Positions 52,077 through 61,045 are shown, counted from the stretch's first letter. The stretch: DNA of 64,000 bases from Brevibacterium moorei (GCF_024580735.1 NZ_JANIJX010000009.1:1-64000), one strand, 5' to 3'. A program made the numbers and translations. The notes: generated by a model not told the origin, from the letters alone.

Positions 52077-54740
52077 ATGACCCTGGAGACCGCCGGACCC
52101 CACGGGGCCGTAGGGGCGAAGACGCCCCAGTACATCCTGCCCACACCCGAGGACAACGTCGCCATCGTGCCGCGGCGCCTGGACGCCGGGACCGTCCTGC
52201 GCATCGACGGGGTGGAGCGCGTGCTCACCCACCCGATCCTGCAGGGCCACCGCGTGTGCGCGCGCCCGATTGCGCGCGGCGAGGCGCTGACATCCTGGGG
52301 GATGCCCTTCGGCCACGCCCTGGCCGATCTAGCGCCGGGGGACTATGTGTGCAATGAGAAGATGCACGGCGTGCTGCTGGCGCGCCATCCCGGCGAGTTC
52401 CCCGCTGACCTGCCCGTGACCTTCCGCGACCGCGACACCGTGGCCGATCGGACCCTGCCGGAGCACCCGGCATACGGGCCCAATGTGCCCACCCGGGCAG
52501 ATGAGCGCACGTTCCCCGGGTACCACCGGGGACCCAAGCGGGGCTGGGGGACGCGGAACCACCTGGCGATCATCGGGGTCACCTCGCGCTCGCGGGCCGC
52601 TGTGTTCGCCGCCGCCGCACGACTGTCCGAGCTCTACCCCGCCACCGCGGACTTCGACGGGGTGGTCCCCGTGGTCCACACCGAGGCCGGCGGGGCCACG
52701 GCACCGGCGAACAAGGACCTGCTGCTGCGCACCCTGGCCGGCTTCGCGGTCAATCCGAATGTGGGCGCTGCGGTGTTCGTGGGCGATCCGGACAATGCGG
52801 TGAGCAATGCCGAGGTGCTGGCCGCCCTGACACAGGTGTATGCGGATCCGCAGGAGTACGCGGTGCGCTTCTGCCTGGCCGCCGACGCCGGGGACGAGGC
52901 GGTCGAGTCCATCGTGCGGGTGGCCGAGACGGTGGCGCCGCGGGTCGTGGCCCAGCGCCGGACGCCCGCGCCGCTGTCGGCCCTGCGGGTGGGTCTGCAG
53001 TGCGGTGGCTCCGACGCCTTCTCCGGGGCGAGCGCCAATCAGGTCCTAGGCGATGCGATGTTCCGTCTGGTCGACCACGGGGGCGCTGCGAACCTGGCCG
53101 AGACCGATGAGCTGATCGGCTCCGAGGTCCACACCCTGGCCCGGGTTGCCGATGCCGGTGTGACGGACAGGTTCTTAAGCGTTCAGCAGCGCTTCAAGGA
53201 CTATGCGGCGGCCCATGGCCACACCGCCGAGGGCAATGTGTCCGGCGGCAATATCTACCGCGGCCTGTACAACATCACGCTGAAGTCCCTGGGTGCCTCA
53301 CGCAAGAAGGACCCCAGGCTGGCGATCGACTACGTGATCGACTACGGCGAGCCGATGACGGCTCCCGGCTACTGCTTTATGGACTCACCCGGCAATGACC
53401 TGGAGTCCATCGCGGGCCAGGTGGCCGCCGGTTGCAATCTCATCATCTTCACCACCGGCAACGGCTCGATCACGAACTTCCCCTTCGTGCCCACCCTCAA
53501 GGTGGTCACGACGACCGAGCGCTTCACCAAGCTGGAGTCCGATATGGACTTCAACGCCGGCCGGATGCTCGACGGGCTGCCCCTGTCCGTCTGCGGGGAG
53601 GAGCTGTTCGAACTGGCCCTGGCCACGGCCGGGGGAGTCCGGTCCAAGGGCGAGGCCTCTGGCCAGTCGCAGACTCAGATCTGGCGGTCCTGGAGCGACC
53701 GGCCGGTGGCCTCGGCCAGGCCGGCGGGGCATCCGCTGGTCGCGGCGGCGGCCGCGGGTGGGGACCTCGGGGACGGCGCGCCGGTAGCAGCCAGGGTGGA
53801 CCTGGTGCTGCCCACCAGTCTGTGTTCGGGCCAGGTGGCCGAGCAGATCGCCCACGGCGAGAGTGCCCCGGGTCACGGGCAGGGCGGCGCCGGACTGCCG
53901 GTGATCGCCCTGCCACACACCGAGGGCTGCGGGGTGTCCAGTGGCAGTGCCGAGGAGATCTTCCGCGATACCCTGATCGGCTATGCGACGCACCCCTATG
54001 TGGGCAGCTGCGTGTTCTTGGAACACGGCTGCGAGAAGACGCACAACGACTACTTCCATTCGGCCCTGGCCGAACGCGGGGTGGACGCCGGGGCCTTTGG
54101 CTGGGCGAGCATCCAGGGTGACGGCGGAATCGCGGCAGCCACCGCGCACGTGCGCGGCCTGTTGGGCGACCGGGACGATGCGGGGGCCCCGGCCGCCGGC
54201 CGTCTGGACGGTCCCGTCGTCGGGATTGCCACCGGCCGGGGGGCCGCTGACGGACTCGTGGCCGAGGCGATCGAGGTGATCCGCGGACTGTTGGCCCAGG
54301 GCGGCTCCGTATTGGTGGCCCAGGGAGATCCGCTGCTGGCCGATCCGCGATTCCGCACGGCCTTCGGCATCCCGGGCACCGGCCCGGTGGCGCCGACTCT
54401 GGCCTATGCCGCCGTGGTGTCAGAGCCCGGACTACACGTGATGGAGCTGGGCACCGGGGACTGGCTCGAGGCCGCCACCGGGATGGGCGCATCCGGTGCT
54501 CTGGCGCTGCTCGTGTTCACCGCGGGCCGGCCCTGGCAGCCGCACCGCTTCATCCCCACCGTACAAGTGGGGGATCAGCCCGTCGCCGGGCTCGACGTGG
54601 TGCTCGGCGGTGGCGGAGCCCGGCCGAGTGTGCAGTCGGTCCTGGCCGCGGCACTGGCCGGTGAGTTCGCCTCGCAGACCCCGCCGCGGGCCGATGTGGG
54701 CTTCCAACTCACCCGCGGGGCCCTGGGTATCTCGATGTGA
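52077..54740 (+). CDS. UxaA-family hydro-lyase, unusually long (887 aa)
   Basis: The N-terminal part (about 20-105) is a SAF domain like that of altronate dehydratase (DNVAIVPRRLDAGTVL, with NEKM where HTHN is usual). A UxaA catalytic domain follows (RGWGTRNHLAIIG, CGGSDAFSGASANQVLGDAM, GNVSGGNIYRGLYNITLKSLGA). A third region (about 580-880) echoes the central domain: LPHTEGCGVSSGSAEEIFRD and HPYVGSCVFLEHGCEKTHND parallel VVHTEAGG and NPNVGAAVFVGDPDNAVSN. The result is much longer than the roughly 500 residues of UxaA or GarD. It probably dehydrates an aldonic or aldaric acid; the substrate is unknown. It starts nine bases after the Ldh gene. Confidence 0.82.
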   Translation: MTLETAGPHGAVGAKTPQYILPTPEDNVAIVPRRLDAGTVLRIDGVERVLTHPILQGHRVCARPIARGEALTSWGMPFGHALADLAPGDYVCNEKMHGVLLARHPGEFPADLPVTFRDRDTVADRTLPEHPAYGPNVPTRADERTFPGYHRGPKRGWGTRNHLAIIGVTSRSRAAVFAAAARLSELYPATADFDGVVPVVHTEAGGATAPANKDLLLRTLAGFAVNPNVGAAVFVGDPDNAVSNAEVLAALTQVYADPQEYAVRFCLAADAGDEAVESIVRVAETVAPRVVAQRRTPAPLSALRVGLQCGGSDAFSGASANQVLGDAMFRLVDHGGAANLAETDELIGSEVHTLARVADAGVTDRFLSVQQRFKDYAAAHGHTAEGNVSGGNIYRGLYNITLKSLGASRKKDPRLAIDYVIDYGEPMTAPGYCFMDSPGNDLESIAGQVAAGCNLIIFTTGNGSITNFPFVPTLKVVTTTERFTKLESDMDFNAGRMLDGLPLSVCGEELFELALATAGGVRSKGEASGQSQTQIWRSWSDRPVASARPAGHPLVAAAAAGGDLGDGAPVAARVDLVLPTSLCSGQVAEQIAHGESAPGHGQGGAGLPVIALPHTEGCGVSSGSAEEIFRDTLIGYATHPYVGSCVFLEHGCEKTHNDYFHSALAERGVDAGAFGWASIQGDGGIAAATAHVRGLLGDRDDAGAPAAGRLDGPVVGIATGRGAADGLVAEAIEVIRGLLAQGGSVLVAQGDPLLADPRFRTAFGIPGTGPVAPTLAYAAVVSEPGLHVMELGTGDWLEAATGMGASGALALLVFTAGRPWQPHRFIPTVQVGDQPVAGLDVVLGGGGARPSVQSVLAAALAGEFASQTPPRADVGFQLTRGALGISM

Positions 54741-54742
54741 GT

Positions 54743-54801
54743 ATCCCGTGTTTCGGATCCATGTGGATCCATCGGATTCATATGGATCCGAAACATGGGA
54801 T
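54743..54801. terminator. Hairpin with 20-bp stem after the UxaA-like gene
   Basis: The arms at 54743-54762 (ATCCCGTGTTTCGGATCCAT) and 54782-54801 differ from perfect complementarity at one position that can form G-U in RNA. The loop is 19 bases. It begins two bases after the UxaA stop and separates that operon from the TRAP operon and its own operator. Confidence 0.78.
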
Positions 54802-54825
54802 GACTCTTGCAATGCACATCACATT

Positions 54826-54855
54826 CATATAGGTTGTTCAGCATTCCTATAGGAG
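54826..54855. promoter_or_regulatory. Paired TATAGG operator upstream of the TRAP operon
   Basis: CATATAGGTTGT and ATTCCTATAGGAGA have TATA cores exactly 20 bases apart (54828 and 54848). The second box is the TTCCTATAGG form seen at the other two sites. The DctP start codon is 47 bases after the last base. Confidence 0.75.
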
Positions 54856-54901
54856 AGCTTTGGGGGAATGGACCCCCACTTACCGTTCGAGGGAGAACGA
54901 T

Positions 54902-55966
54902 ATGAGACGACGACTGGCAACGGCTGCCGCCGCCTGCCTGAGCGCGCTCGCACTGACATTGTCCGGTTGCGGCTTGATGGACCCGGTGGACATCAGCGGC
55001 TTCGCCAAGGACGCACCGGATCCGGACGCCAAGGTGATCCGGCTGGCCAATGTCTACGAGTCCAAACATCCGTCCAATCGCTGCGGCACCGCCACTATGA
55101 AGAAGGAACTGGCGACCAAGGGCATCGATCTGCAGGTCTACCCCTCGTCCCAGCTGGGCACCGAGGCCGAGATCGTCGAACAGGTCGCCACCGGGGCCCT
55201 GGACATCGGCATCTCCTCCGGTGCCTTCTTCGGAGTCTGGTACCCGGATTCGGCAGTGGTCGATGCGCCCTATCTGTTCACGAGCGCGGACGAGTACGAT
55301 CAGGGCACCCGCGGCAAGACCCTGGAGAAGGTCTACGACGATATGGCCGCCGAAACCGGCCTGCACGTCTTCAGCTCCTGGTACTACGGGGCGCGCCATG
55401 TCACGGCCAACAAGCCGGTGCGCAACCCCGACGACTTCAAGGGCCTGAAGATCCGGACCCCCGATGCTCCGCTGTACCTGCAGATGATCAACGCCTTCGG
55501 CGGGACCGCCACGCCGATGGCCCTGACCGAGGTCTACCTGGCCCTGCAACAGCACGCGATCGACGCGGAGGAGAACCCCATCCCGACGGTGTCCTCGAAC
55601 AAGTTCGAGGAAGTGCAGTCGACCATCAGCCTGACCGGGCACATCGTCCAGGGCATCCAGCTGGTCACCAGCGACCACTTCCTCGACGGGTTGGAGCCGG
55701 CCGACCGGGACGCCGTGATGCACGCGGCGGATTCGGCCCGCCGGGCGAACCTGCAGTGCGTCAAGGACGAAGAACGCGACATCCTGGCCAACTGGAAGTC
55801 CGATGACACGATCAAGGTCGTCGAGGATGTGGACGTGGACGGTTTCCGCGACCGCATCAAGGACCAGATGCTGCCCAAGACGCCCTATCAGCAGCTCTAC
55901 CTGGACATCCAGAAAGAGGTCGCGGGTATGCCCGCCGGCAAGGCATCGCAGGGCGGTGAGAAGTGA
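54902..55966 (+). CDS. TRAP transporter solute-binding lipoprotein (DctP type)
   Basis: The 354-residue protein binds a carboxylate outside the membrane for a sodium-driven TRAP transporter. It has a signal peptide ending LSGC (lipobox). DctP features include QVYPSSQLGTEAEIVEQVATGALDIGI, NPDDFKGLKIRTPDAPLY with the arginine that grips the ligand carboxylate, and GGTATPMALTEVYLALQQHAID. ATG 54902 follows GAGGGAGAACG. The lipid anchor is usual for Gram-positive hosts. Its gene follows the third TATAGG operator, so its ligand probably belongs to the same sugar-acid regulon. Confidence 0.9.
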   Translation: MRRRLATAAAACLSALALTLSGCGLMDPVDISGFAKDAPDPDAKVIRLANVYESKHPSNRCGTATMKKELATKGIDLQVYPSSQLGTEAEIVEQVATGALDIGISSGAFFGVWYPDSAVVDAPYLFTSADEYDQGTRGKTLEKVYDDMAAETGLHVFSSWYYGARHVTANKPVRNPDDFKGLKIRTPDAPLYLQMINAFGGTATPMALTEVYLALQQHAIDAEENPIPTVSSNKFEEVQSTISLTGHIVQGIQLVTSDHFLDGLEPADRDAVMHAADSARRANLQCVKDEERDILANWKSDDTIKVVEDVDVDGFRDRIKDQMLPKTPYQQLYLDIQKEVAGMPAGKASQGGEK

Positions 55967-56556
55967 TGAGTGAGTCCACCGTACCCACGCCCACGGAGCC
56001 GGTCGCAGATGACCTGGAATTCCCGCAGGATCACATCGAACGGCGTTCGGCGGTCTACCGCTGGCTGATCAACATCGAGCGCTTCATCACCAGCATCCTG
56101 CTGGTGGGACTGTTCGTCCTCGTCATCACCCAGGTCGTGACCCGCTATGTGTTCAACTCCCCGCTGTCGTGGACCGAGGAATCGGCCCGCCTGTTCCTGG
56201 TCTGGCTAACCTTCCTGGCCGCGGCCTTCGTATCATCGCGGCGCGCCCACATCACCGTGGACCTCATCGCCACCGTGGTGCCCAAGCGGGTGGCGCAGGT
56301 GATCTCGGTCATCGCCGACATCATCGTCGCAGCGACCTCCGTGGTCATCGCGATCGGCGGCATCATGCTCATCGACATCGTGCACACCGTCACCCTGCCC
56401 GCCACCGGCCTGCCCACCGGGTTGCTTTACGCCGCTGCGCTGGTGGGCTTCGTGGGCGTCCTGTTCCACACCCTCATCGCCCTGTATCTGCAGCTGCGGT
56501 ACCCCGACGACGAACCCGACCCCGCCGACAAGGCCGCCGGAATGGAGGGCATCTGA
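55966..56556 (+). CDS. TRAP transporter small permease (DctQ type)
   Basis: The 196-residue protein has four membrane helices. The conserved DctQ segment reads RYVFNSPLSWTEESARLFLVWLTFLAAAFVSSRRAHITVDLI, in which WTEE and the R-H-I-D stretch are family marks. It scaffolds the large permease. ATG 55966 shares one base with the DctP stop; GTG 55963 is an alternative. It shares one base (TGATG) with the next gene. Confidence 0.9.
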   Translation: MSESTVPTPTEPVADDLEFPQDHIERRSAVYRWLINIERFITSILLVGLFVLVITQVVTRYVFNSPLSWTEESARLFLVWLTFLAAAFVSSRRAHITVDLIATVVPKRVAQVISVIADIIVAATSVVIAIGGIMLIDIVHTVTLPATGLPTGLLYAAALVGFVGVLFHTLIALYLQLRYPDDEPDPADKAAGMEGI

Positions 56557-57836
56557 TGACGCTCTTATGGATGATCGTGGGCCTGCTGGTCCTCCTGGCA
56601 CTGCGCGTGCCCGTGGCCGTCGCCCTGTTGGTGCCGTCCCTGCTCTACATCCTGTTCGACCCAACGGCGACGCTGGCGATCGCCGCCCAGCAGAGCACCT
56701 CGGGGGTGTTCGACTTCGCGATCCTGGCCGTTCCGATGTTCATCCTGCTGGGCAATCTGGCGAACATCTCCGGGGCCACCGATAAGCTCTACGACTTCGC
56801 GGTCTCGGCCATCGGCCACGTCCGCGGTTCCCTGGGCTATGTCAACATCTTCACCAGTTTCGGCTTCTCCTGGATCTCCGGGGCCGCGATCTCCGACGCC
56901 GCTGCGATGGGCCGGATCCAGGTGCCGGCGATGGTGCGCCGCGGTTACCCCAAGGAGTTCTCCCTGGGCATCACCGGCGCCTCCTCGCTCATCGCCCCGA
57001 TGCTGCCGCCGTCGATCCCCGCGATCATCTTCGCGGTTACCGCCGGCGTGTCCGTCGGATCGCTGTTCGCCTCCGGTATCATCCCGGCGCTGATCCTGGT
57101 CGTGCTGCTGTGCATCACCGTGTGGTTCATGATGCGCAAGCGCAACGATCTGCGTCTGGACAAGGCGAGCTGGGGCGAGCGCGGTAAGAAGGCGCTCAAG
57201 GCCATTCCGCCGGCCGGTGCGGCCGTGGTGATCCTCGGCGGCATCCTCTCTGGCATCTTCACCCCGACCGAGGCCAGCGCGATCGGCGTGGCCTATGTGG
57301 CGGTCCTGGCGATCTGCTACCGGAACCTGAGCTGGAAGAACCTCAAGCACGCCCTGGTGACCACGGTGGAGACCGCCGGCGGCACCCTGCTGATCGTCGC
57401 GGCGGCCGGCCTGTTCGGCTGGGTCCTGGCCCGTGAGCAGGCCCCGCAGCTGGCCGCCGATGTGATCCTGGGGATCACCGACCGGCCCCTGGTGTTCCTG
57501 ATTCTGGCCAATATCCTGCTGCTGATCGTGGGCGCGGTACTCGAACCGACCTCGGCGATCCTGATCCTGGCGCCGGTGCTGGTCCCGGTGGCCGAGGCCT
57601 TCGGCCTGAGCCCGATCCACTTCGGCACCATGATGATCTTCAACCTGATGATCGGTCTGCTGACCCCGCCGGTGGGGCTGGTGCTGTTCGTGCTGTCATC
57701 GGTCACGAAGTATCCGGTGACGACCGTGATCAAGGGCGCCGTGCCGTTCTTCATCCCGATGCTCGTGACCCTGTGCCTGATCTCCTTCATCCCGATGATC
57801 AGCCTGTGGCTGCCCGGGACGCTGGGACTGGGGTAG
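56556..57836 (+). CDS. TRAP transporter large permease (DctM type)
   Basis: The 426-residue protein has about eleven or twelve membrane segments and forms the transport pathway. DctM signatures include AVPMFILLGNLANISGATDKLYDFA, GFSWISGAAISDAAAMGRI, PPSIPAIIFAVTAGVSVGSLFASGIIP and GLLTPPVGLVLFVLSSVTK. ATG 56556 begins MTLLWMIVGLL; a longer in-frame reading upstream runs inside DctQ and is a shadow. A perfect 58-base palindrome follows 19 bases after the stop. Confidence 0.9.
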   Translation: MTLLWMIVGLLVLLALRVPVAVALLVPSLLYILFDPTATLAIAAQQSTSGVFDFAILAVPMFILLGNLANISGATDKLYDFAVSAIGHVRGSLGYVNIFTSFGFSWISGAAISDAAAMGRIQVPAMVRRGYPKEFSLGITGASSLIAPMLPPSIPAIIFAVTAGVSVGSLFASGIIPALILVVLLCITVWFMMRKRNDLRLDKASWGERGKKALKAIPPAGAAVVILGGILSGIFTPTEASAIGVAYVAVLAICYRNLSWKNLKHALVTTVETAGGTLLIVAAAGLFGWVLAREQAPQLAADVILGITDRPLVFLILANILLLIVGAVLEPTSAILILAPVLVPVAEAFGLSPIHFGTMMIFNLMIGLLTPPVGLVLFVLSSVTKYPVTTVIKGAVPFFIPMLVTLCLISFIPMISLWLPGTLGLG

Positions 57837-57855
57837 GGCCGAGCTGAGCACATCC

Positions 57856-57913
57856 CATACGGAAACCTGCAGGCCATACGCGTATACGCGTATGGCCTGC
57901 AGGTTTCCGTATG
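57856..57913. terminator. Perfect 58-bp palindrome after the TRAP operon
   Basis: CATACGGAAACCTGCAGGCC begins a 29-base arm (57856-57884) whose exact complement follows with no spacer (57885-57913). In RNA it gives a long hairpin with a minimal loop, and in DNA it could extrude a cruciform. It probably terminates the TRAP operon and, from the other side, the GntR remnant. Confidence 0.8.
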
Positions 57914-57946
57914 TTCTGGGCTCCGCGCGGGGCCCCACGCCCCGGC

Positions 57947-58213
57947 TCAGCGGATGCTGGCGATCGAACGGTCCCTGACATTGTCGATATGGGCGGCGAT
58001 GGCAGCCATCGCGGTCGCCGTATCCCCGGCGCGCAGCGCACGCAGGATCGCCTCGTGCTCGATGACCGCCTCCCTGACGTCATCGGGCCCGCTGTGGGCG
58101 CTTTGGCGCATCCGATTGGTCAGCGCGCCGATTCCGGTGCCGGAGAAGGTGGCCAACTGCTGCTTCGGCGGGGCGGACGGGACGACGCTGTACATCTGCG
58201 CCTCGACCAGCAT
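57947..58213 (-). pseudogene. Remnant of a GntR-family regulator (FCD C-terminus only)
   Basis: The 88-residue reading ends REAVIEHEAILRALRAGDTATAMAAIAAHIDNVRD, the typical last two helices of an FCD ligand domain. A TAG stop directly precedes its only start codon, and the winged-helix half is not found upstream in any frame. Frameshifts may continue to about 58300. It looks like a lost regulator, possibly once that of the TRAP operon or of the transporter at 58395. Confidence 0.6.
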
Positions 58214-58394
58214 CTACCGCATCCGCACGAACGCGCGGGACGCGCGCACGCTGGCCTACGGATGAGGCGGGGCCCGACACGTACGGGCCCGGCGGGTGCA
58301 TAATAGTCGGTGGCCCTCATCCGGTGGGGTGCGTACGAGCCAGCCCTCCGGCGGCTGAGCCCATTTCCGCATTCCGACCGTGAAAGGCCCCCGC

Positions 58395-59660
58395 ATGCCC
58401 ACGCCCGAACCCGCCGCCACCGAAGCCCGGCCCCCGGCGAGCACACCCATCGTGCACGATCCGAAGTACCAGCGCAAGGCCATCGTCGCCGCGGCCGTCG
58501 GCTATGGCCTCGACGGATTCGACCTGATGATCCTGAGCTTCGCGCTCTCCGGCATCATCGCCTCCTTCGGCCTGACCGACGTCCAGGCCGGTTCCCTGTC
58601 GACCATCACCCTGCTGGGCGCGGTGGTCGGCGGCGTGGTGTTCGGCGCCCTGGCCGATCGCCTGGGCCGGGTCAAGGTGCTGACCTGGACGGTCCTGCTG
58701 TTCGCCGTGTTCACCGGCCTGTCCGCCGTTGCCCAGGGCTACTGGGACATGGCCGCCTACCGATTCGTCGCCGGGATCGGGATCGGCGGTGAGTTCGGCA
58801 TCGGCATGGCCCTGGCCGCCGAGGCCGTGGCCAGCCACCAGCGGGCCCGCGGCACCTCCTGGGTCGGGGTGGGCTTCCAGCTGGGCGTGTTCGTCGCCGC
58901 CATCGCATCCGGTCCGGTCATCGCCCTGTGGGGCTGGCGGGCCCTCTTCGTCATCGGCATCCTGCCGGCGATCGCGGCCTTCTTCATCCGCCGCGGGGTC
59001 GATGAGCCGGAGCACTTCACCCAGGCCAAGGCCGCCGGAGAGCTGGGCGGGGCGTCGTTCGCCCACCAGGTGGGGGAACTGTTCAAGGACGCGCGCACCA
59101 CCCGGATCACCATTGCGATGATCATCCTGACGACCGTGCAGAACTTCGGGTACTTCGGCATCATCACCTGGCTGCCGAACTACCTGGCGACCTCCCTGGG
59201 CCTGGGCGTGACCAAGGGATCGCTGTGGACCGCTGTGACCGTGGCGGGGATGCTGTGCGGCATCCTGATCTTCGGGGTGCTGGCCGACAAGCTGGGCCGC
59301 CGACCGGCGTTCTGGATCTTCCAGGCGGGCGCGATCGTGTCCATCCTGGTCTACAGCCAGCTGACCGGTCCCACGGCACTGCTGGTGGGCGGCTTCTTCA
59401 TGGGCGCCTTCGCCAACGGCATGCTGGGCGGTCACGGGGCCCTGCTGGCAGAGCTCTATCCCACGCACGTGCGGGCGCTGGCGCAGAACCTGCTATTCAA
59501 TGTGGGCCGGGCCCTGGGCGGGTTCGCCCCTGTGGTCATCGCGCTGCTGGCCGGTTCGGTGGGCTTCGGCGCGGCACTCGCCTTCCTACCGATCATCTAC
59601 GTTGTGCAGTTCCTGGCCATGTTCATGCTGCCCGAGCGCAAGGGCCAGACCCTGGCCTGA
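58395..59660 (+). CDS. MFS transporter, AAHS-like (aromatic or other acid:H+ symporter)
   Basis: The 421-residue protein has twelve helices, with DGFDLMILSFALSGI in the first. LADRLGRVKVLTWTVLLFA and RFVAGIGIGGEFGIGMALAAEAV are loop motifs of the AAHS/SHS branch of acid symporters. ATG 58395 follows GAAAGG; GTG 58380 is an in-frame alternative with a poorer site. No catabolic partner adjoins it, so its substrate is open. It converges on the small membrane-protein gene with an 18-base gap. Confidence 0.86.
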   Translation: MPTPEPAATEARPPASTPIVHDPKYQRKAIVAAAVGYGLDGFDLMILSFALSGIIASFGLTDVQAGSLSTITLLGAVVGGVVFGALADRLGRVKVLTWTVLLFAVFTGLSAVAQGYWDMAAYRFVAGIGIGGEFGIGMALAAEAVASHQRARGTSWVGVGFQLGVFVAAIASGPVIALWGWRALFVIGILPAIAAFFIRRGVDEPEHFTQAKAAGELGGASFAHQVGELFKDARTTRITIAMIILTTVQNFGYFGIITWLPNYLATSLGLGVTKGSLWTAVTVAGMLCGILIFGVLADKLGRRPAFWIFQAGAIVSILVYSQLTGPTALLVGGFFMGAFANGMLGGHGALLAELYPTHVRALAQNLLFNVGRALGGFAPVVIALLAGSVGFGAALAFLPIIYVVQFLAMFMLPERKGQTLA

Positions 59661-59678
59661 GGACTGCATCCGGGGTGT

Positions 59679-60122
59679 CTAGTCCTCCGCGGTCTTGGAC
59701 TCCAACGCCTCCTGTGCCACACCGAGGAGGCCCGCCCCGGCAACCATCCACGGGCGTGGCCGGCGAACCCCGGCGCGGCGCAGTCCGTGTTCGATCCAGC
59801 GGTCGAGGTAGACCGTCAGCAGCGTGCCTCCGGCGCCCAGGACGGACCCCATCCCGGCTGCCACGGCAATGATGACGGGGGAGGGTATCGGCCGTTCCCC
59901 GGACGGTTCGGTTTGAGGGGAATCGGGCGTGGGGGACTTCTCCCAGGACTTATCCGGGTTCACATAGGCCACTGTCCCGGCGAGGGCTGCTCCGCCCATG
60001 GCCCCCACCGCCGCGGCCAGGGCCAGGCGGCGACCGCGGAGCCGTCCGAAGGGGATCATGGTCGAGGCCGCATAGGCGGAGCCGACGACCAGGGCTTTCG
60101 TCGTTCGTCCACTCACGTGCAT
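59679..60122 (-). CDS. Small membrane protein of unknown function
   Basis: The 147-residue protein has two or three hydrophobic segments (about 10-20 and 30-52, then 78-105). They are separated by a proline-rich polar loop (WEKSPTPDSPQTEPSGERPIPSP), with a C-terminal RRPRPWMVAGAGLLGVAQEAL. Similar small proteins occur in other actinobacteria without a known role. It lies between a convergent transporter gene and the LysR gene, 25 bases after the latter on the same strand, so the two may be co-transcribed. Confidence 0.65.
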   Translation of the reverse strand: MHVSGRTTKALVVGSAYAASTMIPFGRLRGRRLALAAAVGAMGGAALAGTVAYVNPDKSWEKSPTPDSPQTEPSGERPIPSPVIIAVAAGMGSVLGAGGTLLTVYLDRWIEHGLRRAGVRRPRPWMVAGAGLLGVAQEALESKTAED

Positions 60123-60147
60123 GCTCCGACCCTAACAATCCGGGCGC

Positions 60148-61044
60148 TTATTCCAAGAGGTGTGGGGCTATCGCCTCGCGCACCAGGTCGCGGAACCAGA
60201 CATTGGGTCGGTGTGCGTCGAGGATAGTGGGCCACACCAGGGAATAGTCGATGAGCGTGTCCTCCATCGGCAGGTCGACGACCTTGATCCGCGGCGAGGA
60301 CCGGGCGCCGTGCCAGCTCAGCGCCACTAGGTTGTTGCCCGTTACCAGTGAGTGCAGTGCCGGTGTCGTCTCCAGGACGATCCGGGTGTTCAGAGTCAGT
60401 CCCAGGGCGGCGAGCTCGGCATCGATGAGTTCGTGGATGAGGGCCCTGCGGATGACGATATTGGGCAGGGCCGCGAACGCCTCGATGCTCAGTCCTGCAT
60501 GGACGCGCGCGTCGTCGATGCCGGCCATGAGGCGGAAGCGCACAGTGCCGATTCGTGCGCTCGACATGCCGTTGGGCACACGCCTGGTGGGGACCATGGC
60601 CACGCCGAAGTTCTTCCGGTCGAGGAATCGGACCATATTGGCATCTGTCAGCGTCGACGGGGCCAGGGTCGCCGCCGGAGCGAGTTCGTGCAGGCGGGTG
60701 TAGATGTCGTGCAGGGTCACCGCATTGATGAAATCGGGCAGCAGCAGATTGAACTCCCCGGATTCCGTGGCAGGGTCGAAGTCGTCGGCCAGCAGGCGGT
60801 TCTCCACGGTCCCCATGAGTTCCTGAGCGATGGGCAAAAGGCGTTCGGCCTCGGGGGTTAAGACCATGACCCGCCCGGAGCGGTAGAGCAGTTCATCGGC
60901 GAATACGGAGCGCAGACGGCCAAGTGCGTGTGAGCAGGCGCCCTGGGTGATCCCCAGGCGCACGGCCGCTGCAGTGACGCTGCGTTCCTCCAGCAGGGCG
61001 TGCAGGGACCGGATGAGGTTGAGGTCCAGATTCGATACATGCAT
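60148..61044 (-). CDS. LysR-family transcriptional regulator
   Basis: The 298-residue protein has the N-terminal LysR winged helix (LDLNLIRSLHALLEERSVTAAAVRLGITQGACSHALGRLRSVF, residues 6-48) and a periplasmic-binding-protein-like effector domain. The pattern is closest to the NodD/PcpR-type branch. It is divergent from the ACS-type transporter and sulfatase genes 97 bases away, the usual layout for a LysR protein and its target. The inducer is probably a substrate or product of those genes. Confidence 0.88.
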   Translation of the reverse strand: MHVSNLDLNLIRSLHALLEERSVTAAAVRLGITQGACSHALGRLRSVFADELLYRSGRVMVLTPEAERLLPIAQELMGTVENRLLADDFDPATESGEFNLLLPDFINAVTLHDIYTRLHELAPAATLAPSTLTDANMVRFLDRKNFGVAMVPTRRVPNGMSSARIGTVRFRLMAGIDDARVHAGLSIEAFAALPNIVIRRALIHELIDAELAALGLTLNTRIVLETTPALHSLVTGNNLVALSWHGARSSPRIKVVDLPMEDTLIDYSLVWPTILDAHRPNVWFRDLVREAIAPHLLE

Positions 61045-61045
61045 T

